A stretch of DNA of 53,500 nt, taken from the NCBI GenBank assembly GCA_017404955.1, contig JAFRBH010000011.1:109453-162952 (forward strand), in the 5' to 3' direction. The stretch is from Candidatus Saccharimonadota bacterium (GTDB lineage Bacteria > Patescibacteriota > Saccharimonadia > Saccharimonadales > Saccharimonadaceae). The notes under the pieces were generated by a model, which ran no database searches, was not told the origin of the DNA, and saw only the letters and a list, made by a program, of their open reading frames with translations. Shown here in pieces: positions 35,973 through 44,340 of this stretch (the stretch's first letter is position 1; every line of letters begins with the position of its first letter). The translations under genes were made by a program, and so were the position numbers.

Positions 35973-35994
35973 GTTGTGGTATAATATAAATACG

Positions 35995-37083
35995 ATGAAT
36001 CCTGACAGAAAAAAACAGAATATAGATGCAATCGATTTTGACGGGAGAAAGCAACAGAATATCCAGAAGACATTCAAGCGTGTGTTTGTTGACGTCCTAA
36101 TCTTCTTATTGCTAATTATTGCCACTTTTCTTCTTGTATTCAAAGATCAAGATCTCGGTGAAGCTCTGAACGCTTTCTATAGTGCCAAATTTGGGTTTGT
36201 ATTTTTGGGGATTTTACTTATGGTCGGGTACTTTGCAATAGAGGCTTGGAACATTTATAGTATTCTGAAATCTTTTGGTGAAAAATTAACCTACGCTCAG
36301 GCTTTCAAATTCACACTAATAGGCTTTTTCTTTTGCTCAGTCACCCCGGGAGCTTCCGGCGGTCAGCCAATAGAAATTTACTACATGAGCAAAGAAAAAA
36401 TCTCTGGCGCTCATGCCACTTTGGCACTTCTAATCCAGCTTTGCGGCGTACAGATTAGTGTGATAGCATTGGGCGTTATAGGTATAATATTCTCATTAAG
36501 CTACATGGAAACCAGTGTTATCTGGCTAACTTTGTTAGGACTTCTCATCAATGGTGTTGCGCTCGCGATACTGCTGATCTGTATTTTTTCCAAAAAGCTC
36601 ACTCAGCGCATAGTAGATTTTGGTATTGCTGTTCTAAAACTTTTTGGATATAAGAAAATTGAGCAAAAAAGAAAATCTATCAATAAATCCCTTGAACAAT
36701 ATAGCAATGGCGCAGTTTATATCAAAAGCCATCGTAAAGAATTCTGGATTTGTATCGGTCGCACGACTCTCCAGATGGTTTTCTATTTCTTAATACCATT
36801 TTGTGTCTACAAAGCGCTAAATCTTTCTGGCACTAGTTTCATCCAGCTATTTTTCTTCCAGGCAGTACTATTTATGGCTACATCTGGATTGCCACTCCCA
36901 GGTGCAATTGGCGCTTCCGAAGCGGTGTTCCTAAGTCTCTTTGGTGCCGCTTTTGGCGAAGAAATGCTTGGTGGCGCAATGCTTCTCAATCGTAGCATTA
37001 GCTTCTACTGGTTTGTTCTTATCACAATGGTAGTAGTTTTTATCAATATTGTAAGAATAAAAGCCGCAAAAGAAGAAAAATAA
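35995..37083 (+). CDS. Flippase-like (YbhN/AglD/MprF-type) membrane protein
   Basis: 362 residues from ATG 35995. The upstream in-frame GTG 35938 lies before the promoter and is rejected; TATAAT is 9 bases before the ATG. About eight helices. The lysylphosphatidylglycerol synthetase-like flippase core is visible: FFCSVTPGASGGQPIEIYYM near the first third and TSGLPLPGAIGASEAVFL near the end, each quoted here in part. It probably moves a lipid or glycolipid across the membrane, which would suit the nearby GT39-like enzyme. Confidence 0.82.
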   Translation: MNPDRKKQNIDAIDFDGRKQQNIQKTFKRVFVDVLIFLLLIIATFLLVFKDQDLGEALNAFYSAKFGFVFLGILLMVGYFAIEAWNIYSILKSFGEKLTYAQAFKFTLIGFFFCSVTPGASGGQPIEIYYMSKEKISGAHATLALLIQLCGVQISVIALGVIGIIFSLSYMETSVIWLTLLGLLINGVALAILLICIFSKKLTQRIVDFGIAVLKLFGYKKIEQKRKSINKSLEQYSNGAVYIKSHRKEFWICIGRTTLQMVFYFLIPFCVYKALNLSGTSFIQLFFFQAVLFMATSGLPLPGAIGASEAVFLSLFGAAFGEEMLGGAMLLNRSISFYWFVLITMVVVFINIVRIKAAKEEK

Positions 37084-37098
37084 CTTACCATAAAAATA

Positions 37099-37120
37099 GG
37101 GCCGTGTATCTACACGGCCC
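37099..37120 (-). terminator. Terminator of the uracil permease gene
   Basis: A 10-bp inverted repeat, GGGCCGTGTA/TACACGGCCC, is followed on the minus strand by TATTTTTA. The plus-strand side has no T-run. Confidence 0.8.
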
Positions 37121-37137
37121 AAAGTTTGATGAAAAGA

Positions 37138-38484
37138 TTACATTGCATCCTCATCGGCTCCGATTGCGAGTCCGCGATTTGCATCCCCTCTCGGATCTTT
37201 GCCAAACTCGTAATCATTGCCAGGGAGAATTGCATTCAGGATAATACCTACGATTGATGCTATTGCCAGGCCCGTCAGAGTGATGGGTGTTCCAGCCACA
37301 GTAAAGGTGATACCATCGCTCATTCCCAGACCGCAGACCAAGATAACGCTGACGATCATCAGGTTCCGGCTTTTTGCCAGGGAAGCACGGTTTTCGTACA
37401 TATTTCTGATGCCGATTGCGGATATCATACCATACAATATGAATGATATTCCACCGATAATAGCAGCCGGCATAGTGTTGATTACTGCTGCTACCTTGGG
37501 AAGGCACCCCAAGATGATGGCGATCACTGCAGCACACCTAATTAAGAACGGATCATGTACGCCGGTCAATGCCAACACTCCAGTATTTTCTCCATAGGTC
37601 GTGTTGGGCGGCCCACCAAAGAAACCGGCCATTGCAGTTGCCAGACCATCACCAACCAAGGTGCGGTGCAGTCCAGGATCTTCAATGAAATTATTCTTAG
37701 TGGTTGCAGAAATAGCCGAAATATCTCCTACATGTTCCATCTGGGTAGCCATTGCAATCGGCGCCATCGTCAAGATTGCCGACAGCTCAAACCTTGCCAG
37801 CATAAAAGGCGGCAGGCCAACGATTGTGGCCTCGCGTATTGGTGTGAAGTCTATTTCCATCAATCCGCAAGCATTCATGATCAACGCCACTATGTATGAT
37901 ACCACTACGCTCATCAGTATCGGGATGATCTTGAGCATTCCTTTACACCAGACATTACAAATGATGATAACGACAATTGCAACTATTGCCAGAAACCAGT
38001 TAGTGCTGGCATTACCTATCGCTGACGGTGCCAGTGAAAGTCCAATACAGATGATCACCGGACCAGTTACAACCGGCGGCAAGAAATACATCACGAGCTT
38101 TACGCCGATGATCTTGATAATCAGAGCAAGTACCAAGTAGAGTAAGCCTGCTATGACCACGCCGCCATTTGCCAATGCCAACCTTTCAACATCGCTTAGT
38201 CCAGCGTAATGGGGATTGGCTGCGATTGTAGCGTATCCGCCCAAGAACGCGAATGACGAACCAAGAAACGCCGGCACTTTGAACTTCGTGAATACGTGGA
38301 ATAACAATGTTCCAGCTCCCGCAAAGAAAAGTGCGGTTTGCACCGGCAAGCCGGTAAGCATCGGTACAAGTACTGTTGCTCCAAAGAACGCAAACACATG
38401 CTGAAATGACAGAATAATAATTCTGCCCCAGGAAAGTTGCGCTCTAGCATTAGTGATAATACCAGGATTTGCAGTATTTTCCAT
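37138..38484 (-). CDS. uraA: Uracil/xanthine permease (NCS2 family)
   Basis: 448 residues with about 14 membrane helices. FQHVFAFFGATVLVPMLTG at the start, EHVGDISAIS in the middle and NTTYGENTGVLALTGV near residues 290-305 are NCS2 signatures with the substrate-binding Glu residues. It imports uracil (or another nucleobase) by proton symport. A very strong AAGGAGG precedes ATG. Its base use differs from neighbours: on line 38041 29 of 60 bases are G or C, and codons such as CTG, GGC and ATC are common. This suggests acquisition from another bacterium. No gene of pyrimidine salvage lies beside it. Confidence 0.93.
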   Translation of the reverse strand: MENTANPGIITNARAQLSWGRIIILSFQHVFAFFGATVLVPMLTGLPVQTALFFAGAGTLLFHVFTKFKVPAFLGSSFAFLGGYATIAANPHYAGLSDVERLALANGGVVIAGLLYLVLALIIKIIGVKLVMYFLPPVVTGPVIICIGLSLAPSAIGNASTNWFLAIVAIVVIIICNVWCKGMLKIIPILMSVVVSYIVALIMNACGLMEIDFTPIREATIVGLPPFMLARFELSAILTMAPIAMATQMEHVGDISAISATTKNNFIEDPGLHRTLVGDGLATAMAGFFGGPPNTTYGENTGVLALTGVHDPFLIRCAAVIAIILGCLPKVAAVINTMPAAIIGGISFILYGMISAIGIRNMYENRASLAKSRNLMIVSVILVCGLGMSDGITFTVAGTPITLTGLAIASIVGIILNAILPGNDYEFGKDPRGDANRGLAIGADEDAM

Positions 38485-38635
38485 TTTTCATCCTCCTTAT
38501 TATAAAAGTACGTTGAGAAAGTTATCAGTCGCCAAAATCAATACTCTTCACCAAACTATATCTAATGTACCATAGAAAATAAAAAATCCAAAGCATAAGA
38601 ATTTTTAGCTATAAAAAATGGTGTATAATATATGT

Positions 38636-39178
38636 ATGTTAAGAAAAGCAACCCTTCTATCAGCAATTACTGCTACCGTAGCTTTTGTACTGCTTCTTGG
38701 CGTAGTTCCTGTTTCTGCTGATAGTACAATTCTTGACAATGATCAAATTGGTGCCATCTCGCAAAATTGTGCCACTATCAAGCAATCACTGCGCGCTTTA
38801 CAGCGTACCGATGCGCGCACACGTTCATATCTTGGCTCCGCCTACGAACGAATGCTATCTGATTTTATTACCCCAATGGACTTACGCTTGATTAATGTTA
38901 ATCAGCCAAACGCTACTCTTACCACGATTCACTCTGACATCATTGAAGCTCGCCAACAATTTGTACACGACTACACTGTCTACAGCCAGAAACTAGAAGA
39001 GCTGATTACTCACGATTGTCAGAATGATCCACAAAATTTCTATCACACGCTAGAAGACACTAGGGCAAAACGTGCCACTTTGGAAAAATCTACAGAAAAT
39101 ATTCGCCGCTTGCTTGCCGATCACCTCGCAGTCGTTAAGAAGCTCGAACAAAACACAGGGGGTGCCAATGCCAACTAA
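38636..39178 (+). CDS. Secreted helical protein of unknown function
   Basis: 180 residues from ATG 38636, 6 bases after TATAAT; the earlier in-frame ATG 38618 lies upstream of that box. A signal peptide (about 1-32, ending VPVSADS) is followed by an all-helical, coiled-coil-like region with two Cys (NCATIK and HDCQND). The next gene overlaps by 11 bases. No family recognised. Confidence 0.7.
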   Translation: MLRKATLLSAITATVAFVLLLGVVPVSADSTILDNDQIGAISQNCATIKQSLRALQRTDARTRSYLGSAYERMLSDFITPMDLRLINVNQPNATLTTIHSDIIEARQQFVHDYTVYSQKLEELITHDCQNDPQNFYHTLEDTRAKRATLEKSTENIRRLLADHLAVVKKLEQNTGGANAN

Positions 39179-39629
39179 CGAAAAGCTAGTCGCTAATCCA
39201 GACACTAAATCTGCAACTGACGAACTTGATGAAAAGCAAAAAGAAAGGCGTGGTAGCCGTAATCTCACCATCTTAGGAATTGTCTCCACTGGCATTGCTA
39301 TTTTGACGACTGCAGTTAGTCTTATCATCTATCATAATTCCGGAGACATCTATCTTGATCGCTCACGTCCAGGCTATCTTCCAGACAAATCAGAAGTGCA
39401 AGTTCAAGCAGAATCTTCTTATGAGTTTTCCGTTACCGGGCCACTGACTAAAGAGGTCTTAGATGAATACATCAAACACTTCGAAGAGGAGCTAAATGTT
39501 ATTGATGACCTTGAAAAGCCATTTTCTGAAGAGCCTTTGTCAGACAAATCTTTTGGCATTCCAGAGCCGAAAGCTGAAGAGCCGGCAGAATCCCCAGCCG
39601 AAGAACAGCCATACTATTGGTGGTATTAA
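39168..39629 (+). CDS. Single-pass membrane protein of unknown function
   Basis: 153 residues from ATG 39168, with AGGGGGTG just upstream and an 11-base overlap with the previous gene. A charged cytoplasmic start, one membrane helix (about 32-54), then an outer domain and an acidic Glu/Pro-rich tail ending in YYWWY. Translation coupling suggests it works with the secreted helical protein before it, perhaps as its membrane anchor. Confidence 0.7.
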   Translation: MPTNEKLVANPDTKSATDELDEKQKERRGSRNLTILGIVSTGIAILTTAVSLIIYHNSGDIYLDRSRPGYLPDKSEVQVQAESSYEFSVTGPLTKEVLDEYIKHFEEELNVIDDLEKPFSEEPLSDKSFGIPEPKAEEPAESPAEEQPYYWWY

Positions 39630-39709
39630 CAATTTTTCATAATTCTAGACTCTAGCAATTTACTTTTCTTCCTCCACGATATACAATAAGGAAAAAGTGG
39701 AGGTATTAT

Positions 39710-39844
39710 ATGTCATTAGTCATTCGTGACTCTAGTGGTTGGGCTACGCATCGTATTGAGCCAGCAGCAAACGGCGTGGATTTGGTAGTTAGGAACCTAT
39801 CCACCGGGCTCGTAGAAGAACGCATCGTAGGCGGTGTTTTGTAG
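39710..39844 (+). CDS. 44-residue protein of unknown function
   Basis: ATG 39710 to TAG 39844. GGAGG at 39699-39703 is 6 bases before the ATG and TACAAT (39682-39687) gives a -10. The product starts MSLVIRDSSGWATHRIEP and contains VDLVVRNLSTG, an alternating pattern that looks like a small beta-sheet protein. A terminator hairpin follows. It is too short to assign, but the signals around it support a real gene. Confidence 0.55.
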   Translation: MSLVIRDSSGWATHRIEPAANGVDLVVRNLSTGLVEERIVGGVL

Positions 39845-39874
39845 TGTGAAAATTGTCCCGCTCGGAGCATAAGC

Positions 39875-39896
39875 CCCTTGACATAACAGGGGTTTT
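39875..39896 (+). terminator. Terminator whose loop holds the next promoter's -35 box
   Basis: CCCC/GGGG hairpin around TTGACATAACA, followed by TTTT. The loop's TTGACA stands 17 bases before TAAAAT, giving the promoter of the RimB-like gene. End of one unit and start of the next share the same bases. Confidence 0.65.
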
Positions 39897-39938
39897 GTGC
39901 TAAAATCTAAGTATACCAATTAAGTGGTTAAATTTTCT

Positions 39939-40451
39939 ATGAATGACAAAAAAATACCTACAATTGGATCAACCATGCTAGTTTCCATTGGCGGGCGCGA
40001 CAATATTCCTGCCAAGATTGATACTGGCGCCGATTCTTCATCCATCTGGGTAAGCCATCTTCGTGTGGACAAAGATGGAGTTTTGAAGTTTAGACTTTTT
40101 GGTGAGGATAGCCCATTTTACAATGGCAAAGTCATCAAAAGAAAAGAGTTCAAAGTTGCAGTCGTTCGTAGCGCCACCGGCGAAGAGCAGGTTCGTTATC
40201 GTACATACTTTACGTTAAAGATTTCTGGCAAGAAAATCAAAGTACTGTTCAATCTATCAGATCGCAGCAACAACAATTTCCCAGTACTAATCGGTAGACG
40301 TAGCATCTCGGGAAAATTCCTGGTAGATGTCTCCAAAGCTGAAGTCGAGCGACCACCTAAGAACCCTCGGACGGAACCACTGATGAAAGAGTTACAAGAA
40401 AATCCATACGAATTTTATAAGAAATATTCAAGGAAAGGAGCAAAACAATGA
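39939..40451 (+). CDS. RimB-like/ATP-dependent zinc protease family (PF05618-type)
   Basis: 170 residues from ATG 39939; GTG 39924 is possible. The retropepsin-like motif AKIDTGADSSSIWV near residues 23-36 and the end-of-domain segment FPVLIGRRSISGKFLVD are typical of the family that accompanies RimK. Related proteins cleave or remove glutamate tails added by RimK. It overlaps rimK by 4 bases. Confidence 0.85.
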   Translation: MNDKKIPTIGSTMLVSIGGRDNIPAKIDTGADSSSIWVSHLRVDKDGVLKFRLFGEDSPFYNGKVIKRKEFKVAVVRSATGEEQVRYRTYFTLKISGKKIKVLFNLSDRSNNNFPVLIGRRSISGKFLVDVSKAEVERPPKNPRTEPLMKELQENPYEFYKKYSRKGAKQ

Positions 40452-41356
40452 AAATCGCGATTCTATCAAACGGCAATGCTAATTATTCTACCAAGCGTCT
40501 TGTTGAAGAAGCTGAGGCTCGTGGCCACAAAGTAAAAGTTATTAAATATAAGAACTGCTACCTTTCACTTGATGAAAAACACCCAAATGTCTATTATAAA
40601 GGTAAAAAGGTTGAAGGTTACGATGCAATTATCCCACGTATTTCAAACGGTATGACTCGTTATGGTTGTGCAATCGTACGTCAATTCGAGATGCAGGGTA
40701 TCTGGACTGCATCAAGTTCTATTGCTATTACTCGTGCTCGTGACAAATTGCGTGCCGCACAGATTCTGACCAAAGCCGGTGTTGATACGCCAAAGACCTT
40801 GGTCTCCAGAAACAGTGCTGACATTGACGACCTTATTGAACAAATCGGTCTCCCAGTGATTATCAAGCTTGCTACTGGTACGCACGGAAATGGGGTAGTT
40901 CTAGCAGACACCAAGAAGGCTGCAAAATCTGCTCTTCAGGCTTTCTATCTTTATAATGAAGATGGCACAAATATTTTGCTTCAAGAATACATTGAGGAGT
41001 CCGCCGGTTCCGATATCCGTGCTTTTGTAGTTGGCTCTCGTGTAGTTGCTAGTATGAAACGTCAAAGTCTTGATGATGATTTCCGTTCCAACCTTCACAA
41101 AGGTGGAGAGGGAATCTCTATCAAACTTACCGACGAAGAAAAGAAGCTAGCTATAAAAGCAGCAAAGGCGATGGGCCTACACATTGCTGGTGTTGATCTA
41201 ATGCGTTCCAAGCGTGGACCATTGGTATTGGAAGTTAATGCTTCTCCAGGGTTTGGCATTGAAAAAATTACTGGCAGAAACGTTGCCGAAAAAATGATTG
41301 ACTATGTCGAGCAAAATGCTGCTCGCAAAAACTCCAAAGATAGAGTTGGAGCTTAG
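40448..41356 (+). CDS. rimK: RimK-type ATP-grasp ligase
   Basis: 302 residues, the normal RimK length. N-terminal pre-ATP-grasp domain, then PVIIKLATGTHGNGVVLA (the Gly-rich lid), LLQEYIEES, DIRAFVVG and VLEVNASPGFGIEK with the metal-binding Glu and Asn. RimK adds glutamate to the C-terminus of ribosomal protein S6 in E. coli. GGAGC precedes ATG and the start overlaps the protease gene as an ATGA-type junction. Confidence 0.9.
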   Translation: MKIAILSNGNANYSTKRLVEEAEARGHKVKVIKYKNCYLSLDEKHPNVYYKGKKVEGYDAIIPRISNGMTRYGCAIVRQFEMQGIWTASSSIAITRARDKLRAAQILTKAGVDTPKTLVSRNSADIDDLIEQIGLPVIIKLATGTHGNGVVLADTKKAAKSALQAFYLYNEDGTNILLQEYIEESAGSDIRAFVVGSRVVASMKRQSLDDDFRSNLHKGGEGISIKLTDEEKKLAIKAAKAMGLHIAGVDLMRSKRGPLVLEVNASPGFGIEKITGRNVAEKMIDYVEQNAARKNSKDRVGA

Positions 41357-41359
41357 AGG

Positions 41360-42322
41360 GTGTTCGAAGATTTTGACAATATTCCCGGGTCGGAAATTCC
41401 ACAAAGTCGAGCAGTATTAAGAAACATCCTAAAATCGCGCGGCTGGAAGAATATCAAAATCCTTTTTACTAATAAACTTTTTGTTGTGGCCACTCGCCCA
41501 GACGGCAGGGAAGTTCGTTTTTGTTCAGAAATCCCACCAACTACGAATTATAATGCTGCAGCTATTTCTGACGACAAGTATGCTACATATGCATTTTTAA
41601 AAAATTTTCCCAAGGTCAAACAACCCGAAACTATGCTTTTGAAAAATCAGAAGCAGGAACTAAAAATCTGTGAAGATTTAATCAAAAAGTATTCCAGGAT
41701 TGTTTTAAAGCCAGTCAATGGCTCGCACGGTAATGACGTCCATATGAATATTACAGATATTGAGTCTACTAAAAATGCCATCACTAAGATTAGAAACAAG
41801 GACAAAAATCTTCCAATAATTGCTCAACAACAATTAGATTCAAAATGCGACACTAGAGTAATTTGTATTAATTACCAATTTGTGGCAGCGTATTCACGTA
41901 CCCCTGCGGAGGTAACCGGCGACGGAAAGCATACCGTATCGGAATTAATTGACATTGAAAACAAGACCATTAGAACTACTGCCTACTTTTCTGATTTGTC
42001 AAAAATCAACAAAACAGCGGCCTTGGAATACCTAAAGCAGCAGAAAGATTATATTCCAAAATCAGGGGAAAAAGTTCAAGTTGTACCGGTCTGCAATACT
42101 GGCCAGGGCGGCACTATTAAAGAGATTACTAATGAATTTCCAGATAATCTAAAACGCCTTTCTGAAGAAATTGCAAAATATCTGGAACTGCCTTTGGTCG
42201 GTATAGACTTTCTGGATAATCAAGTTCTTGAAGTAAATAAATCGCCGGCACTTTATCACAAAAAGGATGGGCACGCAATTTGCTTAGAAAAACTAGTTGA
42301 GTATCTAGAAACTATTGTATAA
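41360..42322 (+). CDS. ATP-grasp ligase, glutathione synthetase/cyanophycin-synthetase-like
   Basis: 320 residues; GTG 41360 lies 3 bases after the rimK stop. The ATP-grasp core is visible: RIVLKPVNGSHGNDVHM near 113-129, IAQQQL, DTRVICIN, and VGIDFLDNQVLEVNKSP near the C-terminus. AEVTGDGKHTVSELID is the insert found in the cyanophycin-synthetase/GshAB-type branch. It probably ligates an amino acid or short peptide; substrate unknown. The -10 of the next gene overlaps its stop codon. Confidence 0.82.
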   Translation: MFEDFDNIPGSEIPQSRAVLRNILKSRGWKNIKILFTNKLFVVATRPDGREVRFCSEIPPTTNYNAAAISDDKYATYAFLKNFPKVKQPETMLLKNQKQELKICEDLIKKYSRIVLKPVNGSHGNDVHMNITDIESTKNAITKIRNKDKNLPIIAQQQLDSKCDTRVICINYQFVAAYSRTPAEVTGDGKHTVSELIDIENKTIRTTAYFSDLSKINKTAALEYLKQQKDYIPKSGEKVQVVPVCNTGQGGTIKEITNEFPDNLKRLSEEIAKYLELPLVGIDFLDNQVLEVNKSPALYHKKDGHAICLEKLVEYLETIV

Positions 42323-42329
42323 TATACTT

Positions 42330-42779
42330 ATGGTTATCATCATTACGCTTGTCGCCCTATTTGTACTGTTCTTCTTTATCCGTCATCATACTGGACCAGC
42401 TCATCTTGCGGTGCTTGCAGGACTATCCGTTTATGAGATGTTTGGTGTCCAATTTGCTGAATGGCTCCACAAACTTGTCAGCGGGATTACGCTCGACTTA
42501 GCTCAGACCTGTATCTATGTAGCATTAATATTGGTTTTTCCATTATTGCTTTATCTTCGCTCTTCACGCGGTGGAGTATTCGGGATTTTGCGTATTATAG
42601 AAGCCGCACTTTTTTCCATAATCTTAACATCGTTGCTCTCTGCTACGCTTGCCAAGTTTTTCCCATTTGATAGTCTTGCTACACAAATTTCTAGTTTCAT
42701 ATCTTCAATTGAAGGTACAGTGGTCCTTGTCGGTATCATCGCTGCATACTTAGATATCATGATTTATCACAAAAAATAA
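42330..42779 (+). CDS. Four-helix membrane protein of unknown function
   Basis: 149 residues from ATG 42330; the upstream ATG 42315 lies before the -10 TATAAT (42318-42323) and is rejected. Four hydrophobic helices at about 2-17, 50-75, 85-110 and 125-145, with few charged residues between. No motif recognised. It is leaderless and stands between the ATP-grasp gene and comEC. Confidence 0.6.
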   Translation: MVIIITLVALFVLFFFIRHHTGPAHLAVLAGLSVYEMFGVQFAEWLHKLVSGITLDLAQTCIYVALILVFPLLLYLRSSRGGVFGILRIIEAALFSIILTSLLSATLAKFFPFDSLATQISSFISSIEGTVVLVGIIAAYLDIMIYHKK

Positions 42780-42828
42780 TATTATACTTGTGCTTGAGTA
42801 GATTAGCGGCGTGTGCTAACTTCAGTTT

Positions 42829-44250
42829 ATGAGACTACACGCATCGTGGATAGTTGTATCTTACGCCATCGGGATAATTGTCGGTGATATCATTGCCATG
42901 ATTTTAAAACCGACATTTTTTGAAAATATAATTTGGGTCATTTTATCAATTTTAATTTTAGTTTTTGCAATTCTTATTTCAAAGCCAGCTACGGTTGCTG
43001 CAAGCTTATTTGCTGGTGTTTTGTTAATATTTAATCGTAGTGCGCCAATTTTTATTTCAGAAAATTACACTAAAACTTTGATTGGTGAGAATATCACGAT
43101 TACTGCACAAGTTATCAAGGATCCAGAAGAAAACGCAGGGAAGAAAAAGCTGACTCTAAAAAACGAAGCCTTGGGAAAACTTTCCGCCGAAGTCCCCAGG
43201 GCGGATATCAAACGTTCAGACTTTGTTACTATTTCTGGAAAATTGAATGAAGGCTCTGGTAGTTTTGCGGGGTATATTTACCAACCGAGTGTTGAAGAAA
43301 TTTCGCGCCCAGAACCTGGAGATCTATTTTTAAAATTTCGCGATTTTTTTGCTGATGGCATCAAAAAACATTTACCGACTAAGGAAGCAGGTCTTGGCAC
43401 AGGATATCTCTTGGGTCAAAAATCTGGCGTAGATAAATCATTCCAGGAATCATTACGCACGGTTGGGCTTACACATATTATCGTTGCATCCGGTGCGCAT
43501 CTTGGCGCGCTCATTGGTTTTGCTCGCAAAATCTTTGGCCGTTTTTCACGTCTTGCGAGTCTCCTTTCTGGTGGAATTTTCACGCTTCTTTTTATCGGCA
43601 TAACTGGACTTTCTGCCAGTATGTTGAGAGCCGGTTTAGTTACCGGGCTTTCACTTATAGCCTGGTATTTTGGGCGCAAAATCCATCCAGTTCGCGTGAT
43701 CTTGCTCGCTGCTGCCGCAACCTTGGTTGTTTCACCAGAATTTTTGCTAGATATGGCTTGGCAACTTTCTTTTGCTTCCTTTTCTGGAATCTTAGTCATT
43801 GCTCCAATATTTATTCGTATTTTTCATGGTAAGAATCAAAAACCAGGTTTTTTGTCCGGAACTTTAATTTCTTCTGCCGCTGCGGCACTACTCTGCACGC
43901 CAATTCTAATTTATGATTACGGTTCAGTTTCATTAATTTCTATCTTCGTAAATTTATTAGTTTTGCCAACGGTTTCTTTTGCAATGGGGCTAACTTTTTT
44001 GACTGGTTTTTCGGCAATCTTTATGCCATTCTTGGCCGATTTTATTAGTTTTGTTAATAAAATGCTTTTAGATTATCAAATCTGGATTGTTGAATTTTTC
44101 GGTAGTAAAAAAGAATTTTTATTGGAGCTTCCCAAAAATAATCCATTAGTCTTTCTGGCTTATGTCCCAATTATCGGCTTTACTGTTTTTTGGTTAATCA
44201 AAATTAGAAGGCAGGAAATAAAATTCTTATGCTTGCGGAACTTCGCTTAG
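42829..44250 (+). CDS. comEC: DNA uptake channel protein ComEC, short form
   Basis: 473 residues. An N-terminal helix pair and OB-like domain (DUF4131, about 60-165) are followed by the competence domain: LLGQKSGVDKSFQESLRTVGLTHIIVASG, quoted here in part as TVGLTHIIVASGAHLG, and MLRAGL in the membrane core. The C-terminal metallo-beta-lactamase-like nuclease domain of longer ComEC proteins is absent. It moves single-stranded DNA across the inner membrane. It lies just upstream of recA. The -10 TAACTT (TGTGCTAACTT) stands 6 bases before ATG. Confidence 0.92.
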   Translation: MRLHASWIVVSYAIGIIVGDIIAMILKPTFFENIIWVILSILILVFAILISKPATVAASLFAGVLLIFNRSAPIFISENYTKTLIGENITITAQVIKDPEENAGKKKLTLKNEALGKLSAEVPRADIKRSDFVTISGKLNEGSGSFAGYIYQPSVEEISRPEPGDLFLKFRDFFADGIKKHLPTKEAGLGTGYLLGQKSGVDKSFQESLRTVGLTHIIVASGAHLGALIGFARKIFGRFSRLASLLSGGIFTLLFIGITGLSASMLRAGLVTGLSLIAWYFGRKIHPVRVILLAAAATLVVSPEFLLDMAWQLSFASFSGILVIAPIFIRIFHGKNQKPGFLSGTLISSAAAALLCTPILIYDYGSVSLISIFVNLLVLPTVSFAMGLTFLTGFSAIFMPFLADFISFVNKMLLDYQIWIVEFFGSKKEFLLELPKNNPLVFLAYVPIIGFTVFWLIKIRRQEIKFLCLRNFA

Positions 44251-44340
44251 TTTGTTACGCTAACTTTAGGACTTCTATTTTCTCTCGTGATTTTGTTATA
44301 AGACGCTCAAAATAAGTTATAATATAACAAAGGAGGAAAA

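Noticed and set aside
37555-38140. Plus-strand frames opposite uraA
   Set aside because: They arise from the higher G+C of uraA; the permease frame has a start signal, terminator and clear family motifs.
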